From Planctomycetaceae bacterium (lineage in GTDB: Bacteria > Planctomycetota > UBA1135 > GCA-002686595): DNA of 10,016 bases. The stretch lies in NCBI GenBank assembly GCA_013360535.1, contig JABWBL010000079.1:1-10016 (forward strand), given 5' to 3'. A model generated the notes under the pieces. The model ran no database searches. It was not told the origin of the DNA and was given only the letters and a program-made list of their open reading frames with translations. Numbering within the stretch: position 1 is the first letter of the stretch; the number at the start of each line of letters is the position of its first letter. The position numbers and the translations under genes were made by a program. Below are positions 6,439 through 10,016 of the stretch, in pieces.

Positions 6439-8604
6439 TCACGGGCAGAGCTGCCACTCGACGCCCTGCGACAGGTTCGTCGTGCCCGGGGCCGGCGGGT
6501 CGCGGAACCAGCACTGCGCCTGGAACAGCTGGCCCGTGGTCAGCGGCTGGCCGAGCGCGCTGGGGTGCGTCGCCATCCACGCCTGCCAGTCGATCGAGAA
6601 GCTGCCCGTGCACGAGTTGTTGGTGCCACCCGACGTGAGGGTCGGCAGGCGCTGCGTCGGCGCCTTGACGCACAGGAAGCTCGTGTTGCCGATCGCCCAC
6701 ACCGCGGCGTTGCGGCCGTTGATGCTGTAGAAGATCAGGCCCTGGCGCTGGCCCTCGACGTTGCTGACCGAGAGCGTGAAGCCCGAGGTTGCAGTCGCGC
6801 TCGGCGTGCCCGTGGCCGACAGGGTCGCGTTGCAGCCGTTGGTGGTCGTGCCCGGCGTGCAGTAGGAAACCGGCGGCGTGCAGTTGCCCGTGGCCACGAA
6901 GCTCTTCGTCGCCGACACGCCGACGTTTCCGTGGCGGTCGGTCGCACGCACGCGGTACTCGATCGTGCCGGCGAGCGCGCCGGGGATCTTGCCGCGGAAG
7001 ACCTGACCTTCGCTCGACACCATGGCGACCGACTGGAAGGCCGCGGGCACCACGCGGTACTCGAGCTGCACGTTGTGGTACCACGTCACGTAGTAGGCCG
7101 CGTTGTCGTACACGTGCGCGCGCACCACCGTCGGAGGCAACCCCGCATTGCGGTTGGGAGCCTGCTCGAGCTTGGGGATGTAGGGCGCGAACGTGTCCGG
7201 CGTGTTGAGCGTGTTGATGAAGTAGTACTCGGCCTGGTCCCCGTCGTTGGAGACCATCACGTCCGTGTCGCCGTCCTGGTCGAGGTCCGAGCAGTCGGCG
7301 TCGAGCGCCGTGCGGCTCGCCGACGGCATCAGGGTCGGCATGTTCGTGTGGCTGAAGTTGCCGGTGCCCGTGAAGTCGTTGCGGTAGAGCTTGTCCTGAC
7401 CCGAGAAGTTGGCGACGTAGATGTCGAGGTCGCCGTCGTTGTCGTAGTCGAGGAAGTCACCCTCGTTGTCGTCCGCGCTGGAGCCGGCGAGCACCTGCAG
7501 GTTCGAGTACGTGCCGGCGCCGTCGTTGCGCAGCGTGATGTCGTTGAAGCCGGTCGATGCCTGCCAGTTGAGGCCGTAGATGTCGATGTCGCCGTCGTTG
7601 TCGCAGTCGCCCATCTCCTGCTCGTAGTGGCCGTTGCCGTTGGAGTAGTTGGCGGGGAACGAGGCGCCAGTCACGTCGCGGAAGGCGAGCGAGCCGGTCT
7701 CGAGCAGGTTCTTGAAGAGCCGCGGCTGCTCCTGACGGGCGCCGTGCAGGATGTCGAGGTCGAAGTCGCCGTCGATGTCGCCGACGTCGATGTCGAGCGC
7801 CGAGCTGGCGATGTCGCAGTTGGCGCCCGTGGCGTTGGTCGTGTTCGCGCTCTGCGTGCCCTGGGCCCAGATGCCCGGGTTGCCGTTGTTGATCTGCTGG
7901 CCGCCGAGCTGGAAGCCCGAGGGGTTGAACTCGGTGAAGAAGCCCGTGCCGTTGTTCAGGAACAGGCGCGTCGGCACGTTGCCGCCGAAGGCGCCGCCGT
8001 AGGAGCTGTGGACGAGGTCACTGTCGCCGTCGTTGTCGAGGTCGCCGAAGTCGCAGTCGCAGGAGAAGTCGATGAAGCCCGTGCCCGCGAGCACCTGGCT
8101 GGGCGCGATCGACGAGCCGGACTGGCCGAGGCCGACCCAGCGGGTCGAGCTCTGGTCGACGTAGAAGCCCTGCGTGCCGCCCTGCGCACCGCCCATGTTG
8201 ACCCACCAGCGGTTGGACTGGTTGGAGATCTGGGACGTGTTCGACACGTAGATGTCGAGGTCGCCGTCCATGTCGAAGTCGACGAACTCGATGTCGCGGC
8301 TCTGGTCGAGCACCGCGGGGAACTGGGTCGACGTGCGGTCGACGAACCAGCCGATCGTGCCGCCCGGCTCGTTGCCACGGTTGATCCAGATGTTGTTCTG
8401 GTCGTCACCGGCGTCGCCACCCTCGGCGAGGACCGCGTCGAAGTCCCCGTCGCCGTCGACGTCACCGAAGTCCACGTTCTCGGTGAAGCCGGTGTTGCTC
8501 GCGGGGAACTGGGACGTGGCGTTGGTGAAGATGACCTGCGCCTGAGCCGAGGCCGACAGGACGGCGGCGGCAATCAGGATCGCGGGGAGCTTGGTGTTGG
8601 CCAT
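6439..8604 (-). CDS. Secreted FG-GAP/VCBS beta-propeller protein with Cys-containing C-terminal domain
   Basis: A 721-residue protein. Residues 1-22 are a signal peptide with Lys5, a hydrophobic core and AQA before the cut. Residues 40-465 hold seven Asp-rich loops of the D-x-D-x-D-G-D-x-D type, at about 48, 109, 188, 276, 333, 386 and 440. Seven such calcium-binding loops fit a seven-bladed FG-GAP/integrin-alpha-like propeller. Residues about 475-572 look like an Ig/FN3-type domain (IEYRVRATDRHGN at 548-560). Residues 574-721 form a terminal domain with seven cysteines (575, 582, 591, 645, 665, 698, 720) and WFRDPP (699-704). I recall similar endings on many secreted planctomycete proteins, where they may serve sorting or anchoring; that role is not established here. 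No catalytic motif is visible, so binding, adhesion or a structural role is likely. The ATG at 8604 begins the signal peptide; no Shine-Dalgarno is visible. The frame runs open to 9933, but that part has no protein-like features. Confidence 0.9.
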   Translation of the reverse strand: MANTKLPAILIAAAVLSASAQAQVIFTNATSQFPASNTGFTENVDFGDVDGDGDFDAVLAEGGDAGDDQNNIWINRGNEPGGTIGWFVDRTSTQFPAVLDQSRDIEFVDFDMDGDLDIYVSNTSQISNQSNRWWVNMGGAQGGTQGFYVDQSSTRWVGLGQSGSSIAPSQVLAGTGFIDFSCDCDFGDLDNDGDSDLVHSSYGGAFGGNVPTRLFLNNGTGFFTEFNPSGFQLGGQQINNGNPGIWAQGTQSANTTNATGANCDIASSALDIDVGDIDGDFDLDILHGARQEQPRLFKNLLETGSLAFRDVTGASFPANYSNGNGHYEQEMGDCDNDGDIDIYGLNWQASTGFNDITLRNDGAGTYSNLQVLAGSSADDNEGDFLDYDNDGDLDIYVANFSGQDKLYRNDFTGTGNFSHTNMPTLMPSASRTALDADCSDLDQDGDTDVMVSNDGDQAEYYFINTLNTPDTFAPYIPKLEQAPNRNAGLPPTVVRAHVYDNAAYYVTWYHNVQLEYRVVPAAFQSVAMVSSEGQVFRGKIPGALAGTIEYRVRATDRHGNVGVSATKSFVATGNCTPPVSYCTPGTTTNGCNATLSATGTPSATATSGFTLSVSNVEGQRQGLIFYSINGRNAAVWAIGNTSFLCVKAPTQRLPTLTSGGTNNSCTGSFSIDWQAWMATHPSALGQPLTTGQLFQAQCWFRDPPAPGTTNLSQGVEWQLCP
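7261..8463 (-). repeat. Seven coding repeats for Asp-rich Ca-binding loops
   Basis: Within the FG-GAP gene, short GC-rich repeats built from GAC/GAT and GGC codons recur seven times (plus-strand look: runs of GTCG, GTCC, GTTG). They encode residues about 48-56, 109-117, 188-196, 276-284, 333-341, 386-394 and 440-448. First-to-first spacing varies from 53 to 88 residues: the early blades carry insertions and the last three are compact. The repeat is at protein level; the DNA copies are degenerate. Confidence 0.85.
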
Positions 8605-8663
8605 GCTGGAGGCACCGAAACAGGGGGGCGACGAAGCGGGACAGGTACGGTCTTGAGCGGACG

Positions 8664-8707
8664 GCAGCAGCGGAGCCCGACTGGTCCGGACCGGAGCAGG
8701 CTGCTGC
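8664..8707 (-). other. Inverted repeat in the FG-GAP 5' leader
   Basis: An 8-bp perfect stem (GCAGCAGC with GCTGCTGC) encloses a second palindrome, GGTCCGGACC, at 8683-8692, which G-U and G-C pairs could extend. If transcription starts near 8749, this stem-loop lies in an untranslated leader of about 145 nt and ends 60 nt before the ATG. It could be a leader regulatory structure or a protein-binding site. No known riboswitch class is recognised. Confidence 0.4.
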
Positions 8708-8755
8708 GCGCAGCGCCTGACGGAGCGGGCCGGACAAAAGTTCCGCCAGCTACGG

Positions 8756-8761
8756 AGTATA
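8756..8761 (-). promoter_or_regulatory. Candidate -10 box of the FG-GAP gene
   Basis: TATACT on the minus strand, within the only AT-rich patch of this intergenic region. No TTGACA-like element lies 16-18 nt upstream; that place is occupied by the dyad at 8772-8789. This suggests an activator-dependent or alternative-sigma promoter, or that the box is chance. Confidence 0.35.
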
Positions 8762-8771
8762 TCCCCCCATC

Positions 8772-8789
8772 CTCGGCGTGGTGGCCGAG
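8772..8789. promoter_or_regulatory. Dyad at the -35 position, possible operator
   Basis: CTCGGC and GCCGAG form a perfect 6-bp inverted repeat around a 6-base centre, ending 10 bp upstream of the candidate -10 box. A regulator site is possible. It could equally be a weak second hairpin after the upstream unit. Confidence 0.3.
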
Positions 8790-8858
8790 CTTCTCGGCAG
8801 CTCGCAAATCGCCCGGAAAGATCTGCGCAAGTCCAGCGCGAGGCCAGAATCCGGACGC

Positions 8859-8891
8859 CGCCGCCGGACGTTTCGGACGGCGTCGGCGGCG
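8859..8891 (-). terminator. GC-rich hairpin directly after the small membrane protein gene
   Basis: An 11-bp stem (CGCCGCCGACG on the 5' side of the transcript) with one bulged base and a 10-nt loop begins at the base after the TAG stop. No U-run follows. The position fits termination or 3'-end protection of the GT9/membrane-protein mRNA. Confidence 0.45.
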
Positions 8892-9098
8892 CTAGCGCGT
8901 GCCGAGCTTGCGCTCGATCAGCACGCCGACGAGGAACAGCCCGCCGCCGATCATCAGGCCCTGGAACTCGTAGGCCATCGACTCGAGTCCGCGCCCCTCG
9001 AAGCCCTCGGTCATCGAGACGAAGACGCCGACGAGCACGACGATCATGCCGACGCCCTCGAGCGTCTTGGCGAACCAGTACAAGCCGCGTCGGCCCAC
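8892..9098 (-). CDS. Small two-helix membrane protein
   Basis: A 68-residue protein that I do not recognise. It has two hydrophobic segments, about 14-30 (rich in Val, Gly and Met) and 46-61 (rich in Gly and Leu), joined by an acidic, glycine-containing loop (31-45). Basic residues at both ends (Arg3-Arg4 and Glu-Arg-Lys at 62-64) suggest both termini are cytoplasmic with the loop outside. The start is GTG, immediately after the TAG of the GT9 gene (no gap), with GGAGGAG just upstream inside the GT9 end. The perfect junction and strong binding site support a real gene translated together with the glycosyltransferase. It might partner the enzyme at the membrane; no function can be assigned. 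Confidence 0.75.
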   Translation of the reverse strand: MGRRGLYWFAKTLEGVGMIVVLVGVFVSMTEGFEGRGLESMAYEFQGLMIGGGLFLVGVLIERKLGTR

Positions 9099-10016
9099 CT
9101 AGCTCCTCCGCGCGCGGGCGCTCCGCAGGAGCTCGAGCTGGCGCATCGTCGCGGCCGCGATGCGCTCGTGGGTCAGGCTCGAGGTGTCCGCGTCGGCCTT
9201 GTAGGAGCAGTAGTCCGGCGCCGTGCTCTGGACCTTCTCGCCCAGTTGGTACATCTCGATCTCCGCCGCCGAGGTCGGCGCGAAGAAGGCCACCGAACGC
9301 ACACCCCGGGCGAGCGCTACGTGCAGGGCGAGGCTGTCGGACGTCACGAGCACGTCGCACAGGCCGATCAGGGCCGCAAAATCGAGCAGCGAGTTGTCGA
9401 CGCCCGCGTCGACGAGCCGGATCCGACCCGCGGCAGCGCGCACGATCTCGGCGTTGCGCTCGCGCTCGTCCGCACCCCCGAACAGCACGAAACTCACCTG
9501 CCCGGCGAGCGAACGCGAGACCAGCTCGGCCACCTGCAGGGTGCGCTCGACCGTCAGCATCTTCGAGCGCCAGCGCCCGCCCGCACCCGTGTTGAGGCCG
9601 ACGATCGCGCCGTGGCGGCCGAGCTCGTGGCGCTCGGCAAACCGCAGCGCGGCCTGCGTGTGGGCGGGCTCGACGTGCAGCTCGGGCTTGCCCATCGGAA
9701 GGCCGAGCATCGAGGTCAGGATCTCCGGATGGCTGCGCGTGTTGGCCACCTTCCGCCGGTCCGCCTCGGCCTTGCCGTGCACCGACAGCAGGCCCATGTC
9801 GAACCAAGGACCGACGTCCGGCGTGTAGCCGCGCTGGCCGAGCGCGTCGAGGCGGGCTCCCGACAGGCGTTCGCACGGGAGCGAGCTCGCGAGCGCGCAC
9901 AGCGGCTCCTCGTCGTCGAGCGAGATCACCCACTCCCAGCGCGTGGACTCGAGCCGCGTGCGCACCGCGGCGCAGCTCGCCGCCGAACGTGCGTCGAGCG
10001 CGACGACCTCCTCGAC
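9099..10016 (-). CDS. Family 9 glycosyltransferase, heptosyltransferase-like (N-terminus beyond the window)
   Basis: The last 305 residues of a GT-B fold enzyme; the frame is open to the right edge, so the start is missing. In partial numbering, GLNTGAGGRWRSK (140-152) is the opening motif of the C-terminal domain. FGGADERE (179-186) is the GGxxE motif near the donor site. TSDSLALHVALARG (225-238) corresponds to the D-S-x-x-x-H-x-A-A signature of GT9, followed by FFAPTS (244-249). The N-terminal acceptor domain is only partly present, and the usual GD-x-x-x-T segment lies outside. Family members add heptose or other sugars to lipopolysaccharide core or to related surface glycans at the inner face of the cytoplasmic membrane. 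The exact sugar cannot be told. An internal GTG at 9965 is in frame but would cut into the fold, so the protein is treated as partial. A small membrane protein follows without a gap. Confidence 0.9.
   Translation of the reverse strand, partial: VEEVVALDARSAASCAAVRTRLESTRWEWVISLDDEEPLCALASSLPCERLSGARLDALGQRGYTPDVGPWFDMGLLSVHGKAEADRRKVANTRSHPEILTSMLGLPMGKPELHVEPAHTQAALRFAERHELGRHGAIVGLNTGAGGRWRSKMLTVERTLQVAELVSRSLAGQVSFVLFGGADERERNAEIVRAAAGRIRLVDAGVDNSLLDFAALIGLCDVLVTSDSLALHVALARGVRSVAFFAPTSAAEIEMYQLGEKVQSTAPDYCSYKADADTSSLTHERIAAATMRQLELLRSARARRS
9103..9109 (-). promoter_or_regulatory. Ribosome binding site of the small membrane protein
   Basis: GGAGGAG on the minus strand, inside the last codons of the GT9 gene and 4 nt before the GTG at 9098. 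It supports the non-ATG start and the reality of this short gene. Confidence 0.65.

Larger units (their letters stand above)
8605..8891. other. Intergenic region upstream of the FG-GAP gene
   Basis: This 287-bp gap contains the terminal hairpin of the upstream two-gene unit (8859-8891), a dyad (8772-8789), a candidate -10 box (8756-8761) and a leader with a larger inverted repeat (8664-8707). Short open frames across it lack protein-like composition, and I see no further gene. Confidence 0.6.

Noticed and set aside
3992..6730. A 912-codon open frame on the plus strand opposite the receptor gene.
   Set aside because: Its composition is mainly Arg, Ala, Val and Glu with no recognisable domain, while the opposite strand encodes a clear TonB receptor. 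It is an antisense by-product of GC-rich codon use.
7261..8463. Repeated GTCG/GTCC-type motifs considered as a CRISPR-like or non-coding repeat array.
   Set aside because: Copies are in frame, degenerate and irregularly spaced, and they translate into the Asp-rich calcium loops; there are no uniform repeats or spacers.
6565..8895. A 776-codon open frame on the plus strand opposite the FG-GAP gene.
   Set aside because: Its runs of Val, Ala and Arg mirror the Asp/Gly repeats on the minus strand. It has no signal peptide, domain or start context.
8605..9933. N-terminal extension of the FG-GAP reading frame upstream of 8604.
   Set aside because: The extension is Arg/Ala-rich, runs through the intergenic region and two better genes in another frame, and would bury the signal peptide that begins at 8604.
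1..10016. Search by eye for tRNA or rRNA genes, insertion-sequence ends or transposases, and attachment sites.
   Set aside because: No tRNA-like cloverleaf, rRNA segment, transposase motif or flanking direct repeat was seen. A covariance or IS search was not possible here.

Overview
The window is strongly GC-rich, and every convincing gene lies on the minus strand, so it is read right to left. An outer-membrane TonB receptor, a lipoprotein and a GT9 (heptosyltransferase-type) glycosyltransferase point to a diderm bacterium. The large FG-GAP/VCBS protein ends in a Cys-containing C-terminal domain that I associate, from memory, with secreted proteins of Planctomycetota. That is the best taxonomic guess, but it rests on recall rather than a search.

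Layout in transcription order. (1) 10016-8892: the C-terminal part of a GT9 glycosyltransferase, followed with no gap by a 68-residue two-helix membrane protein. A GC-rich hairpin follows directly. (2) 8891-8605: an intergenic region with a candidate -10 box, dyads and a leader that could fold. (3) 8604-6439: a secreted protein of 721 residues with seven Asp-rich calcium-binding loops (probably a seven-bladed beta-propeller), an Ig/FN3-like region and the Cys-containing C-terminal domain. Two hairpins lie downstream. (4) 6438-6167: an intergenic region. (5) 6166 to the left edge: a tight five-gene block. It encodes a FecA-like TonB-dependent receptor, a lipoprotein with a glycoside-hydrolase-like fold, its tandem paralogue with an ordinary signal peptide, a radical SAM/SPASM protein, and a family 2 glycosyltransferase cut by the window edge. 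Gaps are 11 and 52 nt, and two junctions are 1-nt TGATG overlaps, so co-transcription and translational coupling are likely.

How the genes may work together (inference): the receptor, the surface lipoprotein and the exported paralogue could form an envelope system that processes and imports a glycosylated or metal-chelating compound. The radical SAM enzyme and GT2 are cytoplasmic or membrane-associated enzymes that would modify or build a compound. I do not recognise this combination as a named system. The paralogue pair is the least explained part and the best candidate for something undescribed.
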